Source: Oceanirhabdus sp. W0125-5
GTDB lineage: Bacteria; Bacillota; Clostridia; Clostridiales; Clostridiaceae
Reading direction: 5' to 3'
DNA: 64,000 nucleotides
NCBI RefSeq assembly: GCF_027938815.1
Contig: NZ_CP115913.1
Coordinates: 1,770,001-1,834,000 of the forward strand
The notes beneath the pieces are model-generated. The model saw nothing but the letters and a program-made list of their open reading frames with translations, made no database searches and was not told where the DNA came from. Made by a program: the position numbers and the translations under genes. Shown here in pieces: positions 29,253-37,625 of the stretch; the first letter of the stretch is position 1, and each line of letters begins with the position of its first letter.

Positions 29253-29522
29253 ATGAGAGAAAGAAAAAAAGCAGCAGCGCTTAAATACGAAGCCAATATG
29301 GAAGCGCCTATTGTTACGGCGGCTGGTGTTGGAAAAATTGCTGAAAAGATAATTGAAGAAGCTGAAGCAAATTTTGTTCCAACAATAGAAAATAAAGAAT
29401 TGGCAGAATTACTTACTAACGTAGAATGTGGTGAAGAAATCCCTACAGAACTATATGATGTTGTAGCTAATATTCTTGCTTATGTAATGGAATTAGACGA
29501 GAAAGTAGAGGGTGATAAATAG
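29253..29522 (+). CDS. Stand-alone FlhB C-terminal-domain homologue (YlqH-like)
   Basis: The 89-residue protein MRERKKAAALKYEANMEAPI... aligns by eye with the cytoplasmic tail of FlhB/YscU export-switch proteins (AVALKYD..., APIVVAKG...IA..I...A). The self-cleavage NPTH motif that should precede the AxALKY segment region is absent, so it cannot be processed like FlhB. Such solo FhlB-type proteins (COG2257 as I recall) occur in Firmicutes with or without flagella. It overlaps the next gene by one base (TAG/GTG at 29522) and follows the FliK-like gene by 14 bases, so the three form one operon. Confidence 0.7.
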   Translation: MRERKKAAALKYEANMEAPIVTAAGVGKIAEKIIEEAEANFVPTIENKELAELLTNVECGEEIPTELYDVVANILAYVMELDEKVEGDK

Positions 29523-30211
29523 TGGCTTTATACGCTATATCTGATTTACATCTATCATTTGGAGTAGATAAACCTATGGGGATTTTTGGTGAGAAGTGGG
29601 TTGATCATCACTTGAGAATAAAGGAAAACTGGATTAATAAGATATCTTATAGTGATACTGTAATTATCGGTGGAGATATATCATGGGGCATGAGTAAAGA
29701 GGAAGGGTTTAAAGATTTAGAATGGTTAAATTCATTACCTGGTAATAAGATGCTCATTAGAGGAAATCATGATTATTGGTGGAGTGGCATAAAAAAGCTT
29801 AATTCTCTTTACGATAATATGATGTTTATACAAAATAATTTTTTCCCATATGGTGAATATGCTATATGTGGTACTAGGGGATGGATTTGTCCTGGTGGAT
29901 ATAATTTTAAAGAAGATAAAGATAGAAAAATTTATAATAGGGAATGTATAAGAGCGGAACTGTCCTTAAAAGCTGCTAAAGATGCGGGATATAATAAAAT
30001 AATATTTGTTACTCATTATCCTCCCTTTAACGAGAAGAGAGAAGATAATGAATTCATAGGCTTATTTAAGACATATGAAGTAGAAAAAGTAATTTATGGA
30101 CACTTACATGGGATAGGAACAAAGAATGCTTTTGAAGGGGAATATGAAGGGATAGAATTTATTTTAACTTCAGTAGATCATATTGACTTTGACCCAGTGA
30201 TAATACTATAA
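29522..30211 (+). CDS. Calcineurin-like metallophosphoesterase
   Basis: The 229-residue protein has all five metallophosphoesterase signatures in order: SDLHLS (7-12), GGDISWG (about 50-56), RGNHDYWW (about 80-87), VTHYPP and YGHLHG. These ligate the two-metal centre. No signal peptide, so it acts in the cytosol; the substrate is unknown. Translation starts at GTG 29522, overlapping the stop of the FlhB-like gene, with GAGGGTGAT upstream, so translational coupling is likely. Repeat copy 7 starts eight bases after the stop. Confidence 0.87.
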   Translation: MALYAISDLHLSFGVDKPMGIFGEKWVDHHLRIKENWINKISYSDTVIIGGDISWGMSKEEGFKDLEWLNSLPGNKMLIRGNHDYWWSGIKKLNSLYDNMMFIQNNFFPYGEYAICGTRGWICPGGYNFKEDKDRKIYNRECIRAELSLKAAKDAGYNKIIFVTHYPPFNEKREDNEFIGLFKTYEVEKVIYGHLHGIGTKNAFEGEYEGIEFILTSVDHIDFDPVIIL

Positions 30212-30218
30212 AAACATA

Positions 30219-30352
30219 ATTGAGAATTGAGAATGGAGAATTGAGAGTGTTGGACATTTCACTCTGTGAAATCTTAATTTTATTGTTCCTTGGATAAAAG
30301 TGGTTTACTCGTTTCATTTTAATGAAACATTGTATTTGGAATACAATGTTTT
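30219..30352 (+). repeat. Heptad-ended hairpin element, copy 7, left half (F end)
   Basis: TTGAGAA/TGGAGAA units, F hairpin ACATTTCACTCTGTGAAAT, TTATTGTTCC, GTTTCATT/AATGAAAC and the central ATTGTATTTGGAATACAAT. The matching right half is found only at 31099-31221, on the far side of the DUF4342 gene. Confidence 0.8.
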
Positions 30353-30370
30353 TATAGAGAAAAATCAAGA

Positions 30371-30422
30371 AAATGGGCAGTCTAAAAATGATTATTAATC
30401 ATTTTTAGACTGCCCATTTTTT
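30371..30422. terminator. Bidirectional terminator
   Basis: AAAATGGGCAGTCTAAAAATG pairs perfectly with CATTTTTAGACTGCCCATTTT, with T-runs on both strands. It serves the convergent phosphoesterase and DUF4342 genes. Confidence 0.9.
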
Positions 30423-30464
30423 AAATCATTAACTTTATTTACATCTATCATTTAGGGACACTGT

Positions 30465-30884
30465 TCATTGATTCTTTTCTAGTAATTGTGGAACCTCTTC
30501 AACCTTCTCATCTTTTTTATCACCTTTTTGAATCTCAAATTTATGCCCTGTAGCTAAAGCTACTAAACTTAATGGTATAACTGCATGAAATCCTATTACT
30601 GTACAAATTGCCGCTACATTAGCTGAAAGATTTATCTTTTCTACATCATCTTTTTTAACTATAATTCTTGTTTTAAATCCTTTATCACATAACTCCTTAG
30701 CTGTAGCCCCAATATTTTCATACGATTTGTTGTATCCTTTTGATTTAACCTTATCATTTTTATCAAGATAAGCTAAAGCATCTACTATATTCCCATCAAA
30801 CATTTCTAAAGCCTCTTTAGCTTCTGTATAACTAACCTTAGCCCTACTTCTTAATTCATCTATTTTTTCTAAAGTAATATTCAT
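30465..30884 (-). CDS. DUF4342 protein with N-terminal UBA/TS-N-like domain
   Basis: The first 40 residues (MNITLEKIDELRSRAKVSYT, then EALEMFDGNIVDALAYL) form a UBA/TS-N-like three-helix fold, as in the start of elongation factor Ts. The rest (VKKDDVEKINLSANVAAICTV..., about 75-120) matches DUF4342, with a hydrophobic segment at about 85-112 that may touch the membrane. The tail is acidic. 139 residues; AAATTTGGAGGG precedes the ATG. The gene and its terminator sit exactly between the left and right halves of repeat copy 7. Function unknown. Confidence 0.75.
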   Translation of the reverse strand: MNITLEKIDELRSRAKVSYTEAKEALEMFDGNIVDALAYLDKNDKVKSKGYNKSYENIGATAKELCDKGFKTRIIVKKDDVEKINLSANVAAICTVIGFHAVIPLSLVALATGHKFEIQKGDKKDEKVEEVPQLLEKNQ

Positions 30885-31098
30885 AATTTATCCCTCCAAA
30901 TTTATTTTTTTCTTTCACTTGATGATTATATTATAAGTTCTTTAGATTATAGCCTCCTTAATAGAAGATTAAAATTTCATTAGAAAAAATTAGAATTGTA
31001 TTAAATAAGGGTTTACTAAAATTAAGAGTAACTTTAAGTTGATTTTTTTGCTAAGAAATTTAATAAATTAATTTTGAAATGAAATATTCAATGGAGAA

Positions 31099-31221
31099 TA
31101 CAATATTTTATCATAGATAAAATGAGTCAAAATCCCTTGGGCTAAAGAATAATAAAATAAAGGTTCTGACTTAAGTCAGAACCATCCTTCATTATACATT
31201 ATCAATTATCCATTATACATT
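31099..31221 (+). repeat. Heptad-ended hairpin element, copy 7, right half (C end)
   Basis: Begins TACAATATTTTATC/GATAAAATGAG, then the C hairpin GGTTCTGAC/GTCAGAACC and an array of TTATACA/TTATCAA units. It has no left half of its own on its immediate left; it is the complement of the half-copy at 30219-30352. Confidence 0.8.
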
Positions 31222-31236
31222 TGCTTTACAAGTTTA

Positions 31237-32145
31237 TTATTTTTTCCCGAAGAGTTTTCCGAACAATCCTTTTTTATTACTTGAATCAGTTTTTTCCGAT
31301 AAATCTTGAACCAGTGGGTCATGAGTTTCAGTATCATTATTTTCAGCGAGTTCTTTCTGTTTCTTTTTTATTGTTATAATATCTTTTTGATCTCGAGCTA
31401 GGTCTTTTAATGAGGATTTAACACCAGGGGTGGTTAGAACATTACTCAACCATATTAGAGCATTATCGTAATCGTTTATACGATGATATAATTCTCCTAT
31501 GAGATACATTGTGGTGTATTTATCCATACCATATATAGGGAAAACTTCATTGTAATAAGCTTCTTTAAATCCAGTCAGGGCTTCTTCCATAAATTTTATT
31601 TCTAAAGGTCTGAACTTTTCTTCAGGTTTAAGTCTATACATCCATGCTATTTTAAGGCAGGTTATTGCTTTCGTACTATTTTTTGATTTCCTAACTATAT
31701 AATTTAATAATGATATTTTGTAGCGTTCAATTGCATGATTCTCATCTCTAACTCTAGGATATTTCCTGCCAGTCCACTGGCTAGTGATATTTTCAAGAAT
31801 TGTTTTTCTCTCAGATTGAGAGAGTCTATCAAAATCACTTTTCATAGCAGCATAACCACAAGCATTACATAACCATACATCATAAAAATATGGGTTTATT
31901 AAAGTGTAATTTATATAAAAATCACTTTCTTTACCTGAGGTTTTATATGCTGAGGATTTTACTGAAGGTGTTTTGAAACTATCACCGCAAACTGGACAAA
32001 CCACTGTTCTATCATATAAATAGGTTTCCATATTGATTTTTTTCTCGATGACAGGTTCATCTTTTAGTTCTTTTTTGTAAATATCTATGGCATCTATATT
32101 TTTAAAACCAATTTCTTTTAATTCTTCAAATAATTTATTATCCAC
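31237..32145 (-). CDS. DUF2225 protein, zinc-ribbon plus TPR-like
   Basis: The 302-residue soluble protein has a split Cys4 zinc site: CPVC at 50-53 and CNAC at 93-96, each followed by the aromatic residues typical of DUF2225. Helical repeat-like segments at about 145-250 (KSTKAITCLKIAWMYRL, YLIGELYHRINDYDNALIWL) resemble TPR units. The C-terminus is charged and ends GLFGKLFGKK. AGGGAGGCAT lies just before the ATG. Function unknown. It is transcribed alone, divergent from the alarmone synthetase gene. Confidence 0.8.
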   Translation of the reverse strand: MDNKLFEELKEIGFKNIDAIDIYKKELKDEPVIEKKINMETYLYDRTVVCPVCGDSFKTPSVKSSAYKTSGKESDFYINYTLINPYFYDVWLCNACGYAAMKSDFDRLSQSERKTILENITSQWTGRKYPRVRDENHAIERYKISLLNYIVRKSKNSTKAITCLKIAWMYRLKPEEKFRPLEIKFMEEALTGFKEAYYNEVFPIYGMDKYTTMYLIGELYHRINDYDNALIWLSNVLTTPGVKSSLKDLARDQKDIITIKKKQKELAENNDTETHDPLVQDLSEKTDSSNKKGLFGKLFGKK

Positions 32146-32288
32146 TGTATGCCTCCCTCATAATGAGTTACTTCATTAATTATATCAAAAAAAAATTATC
32201 CTTAAAATAAAAAGATTAAAAGAATTAGTAAAATGTTATATAATATAAGTATATAATATTTTTAGAAATTTAGTTTAGTGTAAAAAGT

Positions 32289-32323
32289 CATGATAGAAAA
32301 ACATTGAGACGTAAAAGATAACT
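32289..32323 (+). repeat. 35-bp flank shared with 43594-43628
   Basis: CATGATAGAAAAACATTG followed by AGACGTAAAAGATAACT matches the segment left of repeat copy 12 with four or five differences. Both lie just outside a C-to-F repeat copy that sits upstream of a plus-strand gene. Confidence 0.7.
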
Positions 32324-32564
32324 TGGAAATTGAAAGTGGAAAATGGAAAACGATGGAGGTTTTGCTACGCAAAACTACATTTTATTGTTCTTTAGAACAA
32401 TAGGGGTTTATTTATTTTATCTTTAGATAAAATATTGTAATTTTAAATACAAGGTTTCATCAAGATGAAACGAGTAAATTATTTTTATCCGAAGAACAAT
32501 ATGATTAAAATTTCTCGAAGAGAAATATCCTACGTTTTCAACTTTCAACTTTCAATTTTCAACT
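32324..32564 (+). repeat. Heptad-ended hairpin element, copy 8 (full, C to F)
   Basis: Left units TTGAAAG/TGGAAAA, C-position hairpin GTTTTGCTACGCAAAAC, TTATTGTTC/GAACAATA, TTTTATC/GATAAAA, central hairpin, TTTCATC/GATGAAACGAG, F hairpin AATTTCTCGAAGAGAAAT, right units TTTTCAA/CTTTCAA. The two ends use the same unit class and are nearly complementary. Confidence 0.87.
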
Positions 32565-32650
32565 CGCTTTTGTGCTTTATTATGAACTAATATTCATGTA
32601 ATCGATTTATTAATACAGATATTTAATATATTTATTAGAAGGGTGATTTG

Positions 32651-33448
32651 ATGGTGGCAATGGATTGGAAGAAGTTTACAATGCCCTATGAGCAAGCAAT
32701 AGATGAATTAAAGATTAAGTTTAGAAGTATAAGAAAAGAATGCAAAAAAAGAGGAACTTATTCGCCAATAGAATTTGTAACGGGCAGAGTTAAAGAAATG
32801 TCTAGCCTTTTAGAGAAAGCAAATAAATTTGACATTCCATTAGAAAGAATTCAATATGAAATTGAGGATATTGCAGGCTTAAGAATTATGTGTCAGTTTG
32901 TTGATGATATTGATAAAGTAATAGATATGATTAGAAAAAGACAAGATATGCAAATTATTTATGAGAAAGATTATGTTGATAATGTTAAAAATAGTGGTTA
33001 TAGAAGTTATCATATTATAATAAAATATCCAGTTAATATGTCAGATGGCGTTAAAGTGATATTGGCGGAACTTCAAGTAAGAACTTTAGCAATGAATTTT
33101 TGGGCTACAATAGAACATTCACTTAATTATAAATACAAACATAATATTCCTCCACACATAAAGAAAAAACTTAAAAGTGCAGCAGATGCAGCCTTTAGAC
33201 TAGATCAGGAAATGTTAGAGATTAAGGAAGAAATAAAAGATGCTCAGAAGTTGTTTGGAATAAAATCAAGTTTGGTTTCTGACATAGTGAGAAATATAGA
33301 AATGTTATCTTCAGTAGGAAAATCTACAGAGGCAGCTAGATTTAGAAAAACTCTGGACTCACTTATTGAAGAGGGGAATATTATTCAATTTAGTGAACTA
33401 TTAAATACTACGGAAAAAGCTTTACATAATAAAGGAGTCAAAAATTAA
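32651..33448 (+). CDS. relQ: Small alarmone synthetase, (p)ppGpp synthetase RelQ/YjbM type
   Basis: Single-domain RelA/SpoT synthetase without hydrolase, TGS or ACT parts; transfers pyrophosphate from ATP to GDP or GTP. The 265-residue protein shows IEDIAGLRIMC (catalytic-domain core, about 78-88), NSGYRSYHI (about 118-126), and the E-x-QVRT motif of the synthetase fold (AELQVRTLAMNFWATIEH). The C-terminal helical part fits the tetramerising RelQ class. I start at ATG 32651, five bases after AGAAGGGTGA. Copy 8 of the repeat occupies most of its upstream region, and copy 9 follows directly. Confidence 0.88.
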   Translation: MVAMDWKKFTMPYEQAIDELKIKFRSIRKECKKRGTYSPIEFVTGRVKEMSSLLEKANKFDIPLERIQYEIEDIAGLRIMCQFVDDIDKVIDMIRKRQDMQIIYEKDYVDNVKNSGYRSYHIIIKYPVNMSDGVKVILAELQVRTLAMNFWATIEHSLNYKYKHNIPPHIKKKLKSAADAAFRLDQEMLEIKEEIKDAQKLFGIKSSLVSDIVRNIEMLSSVGKSTEAARFRKTLDSLIEEGNIIQFSELLNTTEKALHNKGVKN

Positions 33449-33631
33449 AAACATAGTGGACAGTGGACAGTTTAAAGTTGACAACGAAGGACATTTCTCT
33501 CCGAGAAATTTTAATTTTAGGCTCTGTTAAAAATTATTGTTGATATACGCTAATATGCGAAGCCTTTTGATATAATATTTAAATAGTTTCGCATCATGAT
33601 TATATGGCTAAATATTAAGGGGGAATATTTT

Positions 33632-33760
33632 ATGTTAGAAATATTAGAGTTTGTGTTTCAGGACTTTTGGCACTGGTTTGGAACATTAATACTTTTGGGG
33701 GTTATTGCTGAAGGGATAGGTGGAATGTTTAGAAAAACCATAATTAAATCAGATAAGTAA
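33632..33760 (+). CDS. 42-aa membrane peptide carried by the MITE-like insertion
   Basis: AAGGGGGAATATTTT precedes an ATG opening 42 codons and TAA. The peptide begins MLEILEFVFQDFWHWFGTLI and has one hydrophobic span at about 15-31 (FGTLILLGVIAEGIGGM) and a basic tail (RKTIIKSDK). An amphipathic Trp/His-rich start, one span and a positive end fit a small inner-membrane peptide. It has a strong ribosome binding site and its own terminator at 33801-33826. I recall similar peptides inside short clostridial insertions but cannot name a family. Its role in the element is unknown. Confidence 0.65.
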   Translation: MLEILEFVFQDFWHWFGTLILLGVIAEGIGGMFRKTIIKSDK

Positions 33761-33800
33761 AATGAAAAAGAATAAGACACAATTCAAATATAAGACGCTA

Positions 33801-33826
33801 AAAAGTGCTTCACTAAGCACTTTTTT
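33801..33826 (+). terminator. Terminator inside the MITE-like insertion
   Basis: AAAAGTGCTTCACTAAGCACTTTTTT: a perfect short stem with a T-run, 40 bases after the 42-aa ORF. Confidence 0.8.
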
Positions 33827-33967
33827 ATATATAGATTTTTCAACACAGTTGTTTAACAGAGCATAATTTTATTATTCCTTGGACAATGTAGGTTTACTCG
33901 TTTCATTTGGGATGAAACATTGTAGTTAAAAGTCAATATTGGATTCTTGAATATTAATATATATAAA

Positions 33968-33996
33968 ACTGATTATAATCTATAATCAGTTTTTTA
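33968..33996 (+). terminator. Terminator-like hairpin inside long repeat copy 9
   Basis: AAAACTGATTATA/TATAATCAGTTTTTT, nearly identical to the hairpins at 9957 and 45874. It is the first strong element-borne stop in the plus direction after relQ outside the insertion. Confidence 0.75.
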
Positions 33997-34277
33997 TGTT
34001 TTTACAAATATCTTAAAATTGAATTTGATACTATTTTTAAAACAATAATAGAGTTAGTAAATAAGTACAATGAGTGGAACTCATATATATGATTAAGAAT
34101 ATGCTATTTGTTATAATCAATAAGATTTGTTTTTTAGAGATAAAATTTATATGAAAATTACAATATTTTATCTGAAGATAAAATGAGTAAAAACGTTTTC
34201 TCCTAAAGAACAATAAGATATAGTTTTGCGGAGCAAAACATCCATCGTTGTCCACTGTCCGTTGTCAACTGTCAACT

Positions 34278-34303
34278 AAAAAAAGCCCATCAGGGCTTTT
34301 TTT
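34278..34303. terminator. Terminator of leuS, abutting repeat copy 9
   Basis: AAAAAAAGCCC/GGGCTTTTTTT, symmetric, overlapping the leuS stop codon and touching the right end of repeat copy 9. Confidence 0.9.
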
Positions 34304-36734
34304 ACTTAGCTACTATATTAACAAGTCTTCCTTTTATAACGATTACTTTAATAATATTTTTACCTTCAGTAGAATCTTTAATAGTATCATTAGCTAAAGC
34401 AGCTTCTTTTATTTCATCTTCAGATAAACCTGTTGGGATATTAATCTTAGCTTTTATTTTACCGTTTATTTGGATTGCTATCTCAACTTCATCTTTAACA
34501 AGGGCAGAAGCGTCGAATACAGGCCACTTGTCGTTGAATACAGAGTAATCCATACCTAATGATTCCCAACACTCTTCTGAGAAGTGAGGTGCAAATGGAG
34601 CAAGTAATTTGATAAAGTCAATTAAACATTCTTTTAGGAAAGATGGATTAATAGTTTTTTCATTTAAATACTTATTGAAAGCATTAACTAATTCCATCAT
34701 TCTAGCAATTGCTGTGTTAAATTGCATTTTTTCAGTGTCTTCACTAACTCCTTTAATTGCTGTATGTCTCCAGAAATTTAATTCTTTTTCTGCTTTTGTG
34801 ATATCTGAAATTCCGTTCTCATTAACACGTTCTATAGCTTTTTCTGCTATACGTTCAACTCTTTCAACAAAACGTGCTATAGATTTAACACCATCATCAC
34901 TCCAAGCGCCACCTTCAGTGTAACCGAATCCGAACATTAGATACATTCTAAATACATCAGATCCATACTTGCTTATATAATCATCTGGTGAAATAGTGTT
35001 TCCTTTTGATTTACTCATTTTTAATCCATCTGCACCTAGGATAAGTCCTTGGTGTGTAAGAGATTTAAATGGTTCATCAAAATTCACGTAACCCATATCT
35101 CTTAATGCTTTAGTTATAAATCTTGCATATAGAAGGTGCATACAAGCATGCTCAGGTCCACCTACATATTTATCAACTGGAAGCATAGCATTGATTTTTC
35201 CGCTGTCGAATGGATTGCTCTTATTGTTTGCATCTGGATATCTTAGATAATACCAAGAAGAACAAACGAATGTATCAAGAGTATCAGCTTCTCTTGTAGC
35301 ATTTCCACCGCACTTTGGACAAGTCGTATTTAAGAAAGATTCACATTTAGCAAGTGGTGATTTACCATCTGGAGCAAACTCAACGTCATAAGGAAGTTCA
35401 ACTGGTAATTGCTCTTCAGGAATAGGTACTGTACCACAGTGATCACAATAAACAACAGGAATTGGAGCACCCCAGTATCTTTGTCTTGAAACAAGCCAGT
35501 CTCTTAATCTAAAGTTAACTTTTTCACCACCAAGATTCTTTTCATTAAGAGAAGCAAGAATAGCTTTTTTACCTTCTTCAGTTGAAAGACCATCAAATTC
35601 ACCACTGTTTATCATTATTCCATGCTCTGTAAATGGAAGTTCTTCGACCCCTTCAATAACTCTCTCAATTGGAAGGTTATATTTAGTTGCGAAAGCAAAA
35701 TCACGCTCATCATGAGCTGGAACTGCCATAACAGCACCAGTACCATATGAATTTAACACGTAATCACCAATCCATATTGGAACTTTTCTTCCGTTAATAG
35801 GGTTAATTGCGTAAGCTCCAGAGAATACTCCAGTTTTTTCTCTAGTAATTGATTGACGCTCTATTTCAGATTGTTTTTTAGTATCTTCAATGTATTTTTG
35901 TACTTCTTCAAGCTGTTCAGGTGTAGTTATCTTTTCTACAAGTTCATTTTCAGGAGCAAGAACAACGTAAGATACTCCAAATAAAGTATCAGCTCTTGTT
36001 GTGAATACCTCAAATGATAGTTCAGAATCTACGATTGAGAATTCAATTTGACCTCCTGTTGATCTACCAATCCAGTGTTTTTGCATTGATTTAGTTTTTT
36101 CAGGCCAATCAAGTCCATCAATCATATCAAGAAGTTCATCAGCATATTCTGTAATTTTGAAGAACCATTGAGTAAGGTTCTTTTTAGTTACTTCAGTATC
36201 ACATCTTTCACATAGTCCATCTAAAACCTGCTCATTAGCTAGAACTGTATTACAGCTAGGGCACCAATTCACAGGAGCTTTCTTTCTGTAAGCTAATCCT
36301 TTTTCATATAGTTTTAAGAATAACCATTGAGTCCATTTGTAATATTCAGGATCGCAAGTTATAAGTTCATGGTCCCAATTAAACATTGCTCCCATAGCTT
36401 TAAGTTGTTCTTCCATTGTAGCTACATTATTTTCAGTAGAATCCTTAGGGTGAACTCCAGTTTTTATTGCATAGTTTTCTGCCGGTAATCCAAACGCATC
36501 AAATCCCATAGGTTGGAATACGTTGTATCCCTGCATTCTTTTCATTCTAGCCCAAGAATCTACTGGACCGTAGTTGAACCAATGTCCTGCATGTAATTGA
36601 GCTCCAGAAGGGTATGAAAACATTTCTAAAACATATAGTTTTTTATCTAGATTATTTTCATCAAACTTATATAAGTTTGTATCAGCCCATTTTTGTTGCC
36701 ATTTTTTATCAATAGCAGTTGAATATTTTGCCAT
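34302..36734 (-). CDS. leuS: Leucyl-tRNA synthetase
   Basis: Class Ia synthetase charging tRNA-Leu, with an editing domain. The 810-residue length is typical of the bacterial enzyme. HAGH (HIGH) is at 48-51 and KMSKSKGN near 570. Zinc-type Cys pairs are present (CPSC, CERC near 158-177; CDHC and CPKC further on). The editing domain spans about 220-420 ([24 protein letters not shown]). ATTTGAGGAGGTCAT precedes the ATG. A T-box leader with a Leu specifier controls it, and its terminator overlaps the stop codon. Confidence 0.96.
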   Translation of the reverse strand: MAKYSTAIDKKWQQKWADTNLYKFDENNLDKKLYVLEMFSYPSGAQLHAGHWFNYGPVDSWARMKRMQGYNVFQPMGFDAFGLPAENYAIKTGVHPKDSTENNVATMEEQLKAMGAMFNWDHELITCDPEYYKWTQWLFLKLYEKGLAYRKKAPVNWCPSCNTVLANEQVLDGLCERCDTEVTKKNLTQWFFKITEYADELLDMIDGLDWPEKTKSMQKHWIGRSTGGQIEFSIVDSELSFEVFTTRADTLFGVSYVVLAPENELVEKITTPEQLEEVQKYIEDTKKQSEIERQSITREKTGVFSGAYAINPINGRKVPIWIGDYVLNSYGTGAVMAVPAHDERDFAFATKYNLPIERVIEGVEELPFTEHGIMINSGEFDGLSTEEGKKAILASLNEKNLGGEKVNFRLRDWLVSRQRYWGAPIPVVYCDHCGTVPIPEEQLPVELPYDVEFAPDGKSPLAKCESFLNTTCPKCGGNATREADTLDTFVCSSWYYLRYPDANNKSNPFDSGKINAMLPVDKYVGGPEHACMHLLYARFITKALRDMGYVNFDEPFKSLTHQGLILGADGLKMSKSKGNTISPDDYISKYGSDVFRMYLMFGFGYTEGGAWSDDGVKSIARFVERVERIAEKAIERVNENGISDITKAEKELNFWRHTAIKGVSEDTEKMQFNTAIARMMELVNAFNKYLNEKTINPSFLKECLIDFIKLLAPFAPHFSEECWESLGMDYSVFNDKWPVFDASALVKDEVEIAIQINGKIKAKINIPTGLSEDEIKEAALANDTIKDSTEGKNIIKVIVIKGRLVNIVAK

Positions 36735-36799
36735 ATAATGACCTCCTCAAATGTTTTTTAGTCTTGTTGTGATAAAATGAAATCTACTTCATTTTTTAT

Positions 36800-37030
36800 A
36801 ATAAAAAAACTCCGTCTCAGTAAGAGACGAAGTATAATTCGCGGTACCACTCTAATTCGGATATAAATATAAATATAAATATCCATCTTATTTGTATAAC
36901 GGCTTTACCGTATCTGTTTTTCTACAGATATGCTCCAAGGCGAGTTCGAAAGTTTGCATTACTGTTTCACACCACCCAACAGCTCTCTGAGAATACAAAA
37001 TAAATCTACTACTCCTATTCATTGCAGTAA
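36800..37030 (-). promoter_or_regulatory. T-box leader responding to tRNA-Leu, upstream of leuS
   Basis: On the minus strand, the specifier is CTC (plus-strand GAG at 36942-36944) in the context GAACTCGCCTTGGAGC. The T-box motif AGAGTGGTACCGCG lies at about 36841-36854, and its TGGT matches an acceptor end ACCA, as expected for tRNA-Leu. The terminator stem CGTCTCTTACTGAGACGGAG ends in a T-run at about 36803-36833. All elements are in the usual order. Confidence 0.92.
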
Positions 37031-37063
37031 CATATTAAATTATCGATTTAATTAATATATGTT

Positions 37064-37092
37064 ATTATACATTTAACCTTTTTTTCTGTCAA
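37064..37092 (-). promoter_or_regulatory. Promoter of the leuS T-box transcript
   Basis: On the minus strand TTGACA (37092-37087), 17-bp spacer, TATAAT (37069-37064). Both boxes are perfect consensus. Confidence 0.8.
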
Positions 37093-37100
37093 GAGAATAA

Positions 37101-37616
37101 TTATTTCATCTTCTTAACTGTTTTAAACTTTTTAGTTATAAATACTACATAAGTAGTAAGTGCATAATCATAAACAATAAATAATACTTGTAGAACTATT
37201 ATTAATATTATTACTGAAAAATTAAATGCAAAAATATCTGCAAATAATTTGCTATATAATAAAAAGCTAATTAGTACCCCTAAGTTAACAAATAATAATT
37301 TTAAAAGAAATTCTATAGGGGCATTCCTGCAACTTTCAAGAAAAAGTTTAATAAAAGGATAAGCTCCAAATATTAAAATATATACAATGGCAATACCTAA
37401 GTTAGCAGATAATAAAAATAAAGATAATAGGGAAGTTGCCATGTAGCTAATAAATGCAGTTCTCTTGTCTGTAATTATAATTGAAGTTACAACTATGCAG
37501 GATGAAATAAATAAGAAAAATAATTTATTAAAATTTAGTAATACACTCATATAAAGAATTATGATGTTTAAAGCAGTTAATACTCCACCAAGAGCTATAA
37601 ATCTTGAGTTTTTCAT
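37101..37616 (-). CDS. Polytopic membrane protein, unknown function
   Basis: The 171-residue protein is almost all membrane spans, about five (near 8-28, 30-47, 52-80, 95-125 and 130-160), ending in a basic TKKFKTVKKMK tail. The opening KNSRFIALGGVLTALNIIIL resembles the first helix of small ECF-transporter-like or DUF2232-type proteins, but I cannot assign it. It is the last gene of a minus-strand group with CYTH, DUF5685 and J-domain genes, nine bases after the J-domain gene. AGGAGGATTTT precedes the ATG. Confidence 0.6.
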   Translation of the reverse strand: MKNSRFIALGGVLTALNIIILYMSVLLNFNKLFFLFISSCIVVTSIIITDKRTAFISYMATSLLSLFLLSANLGIAIVYILIFGAYPFIKLFLESCRNAPIEFLLKLLFVNLGVLISFLLYSKLFADIFAFNFSVIILIIVLQVLFIVYDYALTTYVVFITKKFKTVKKMK

Positions 37617-37625
37617 AAAATCCTC

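Larger units (their letters stand above)
33520..33863 (+). mobile_element. 344-bp MITE-like insertion with 8-bp target duplication, nested in repeat copy 9
   Basis: The ends are GGCTCTGTTAAA and TTTAACAGAGCA, inverted with 11 of 12 matches, and a further TGTTGA block matches at positions 19-24 of both ends. The element is flanked by TAATTTTA at 33512-33519 and at 33864-33871, an exact 8-bp duplication, and removing the element restores the normal repeat order. GGCTCT-type ends with 8-bp duplications occur in IS1595/ISL3-like families as I recall, so it may be mobilised in trans. It has no transposase but contains one tiny ORF and a terminator. Confidence 0.85.
33454..34277 (+). repeat. Heptad-ended hairpin element, copy 9 (long form, F to C, interrupted by a MITE-like insertion)
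   Basis: Left units are TGGACAG/TTGACAA, then the F hairpin ACATTTCTCTCCGAGAAAT. The element resumes after the insertion at 33864 with TTATTCC/GGACAAT, GTTTCATTTGGGATGAAAC, a 200-base central insert with a terminator-like hairpin, GATAAAATGAG, the hairpin GTTTTGCGGAGCAAAAC and right units TTGTCCA/CTGTCAA. Both ends use the rare TTGACA class, the best example of matched ends. Confidence 0.87.
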
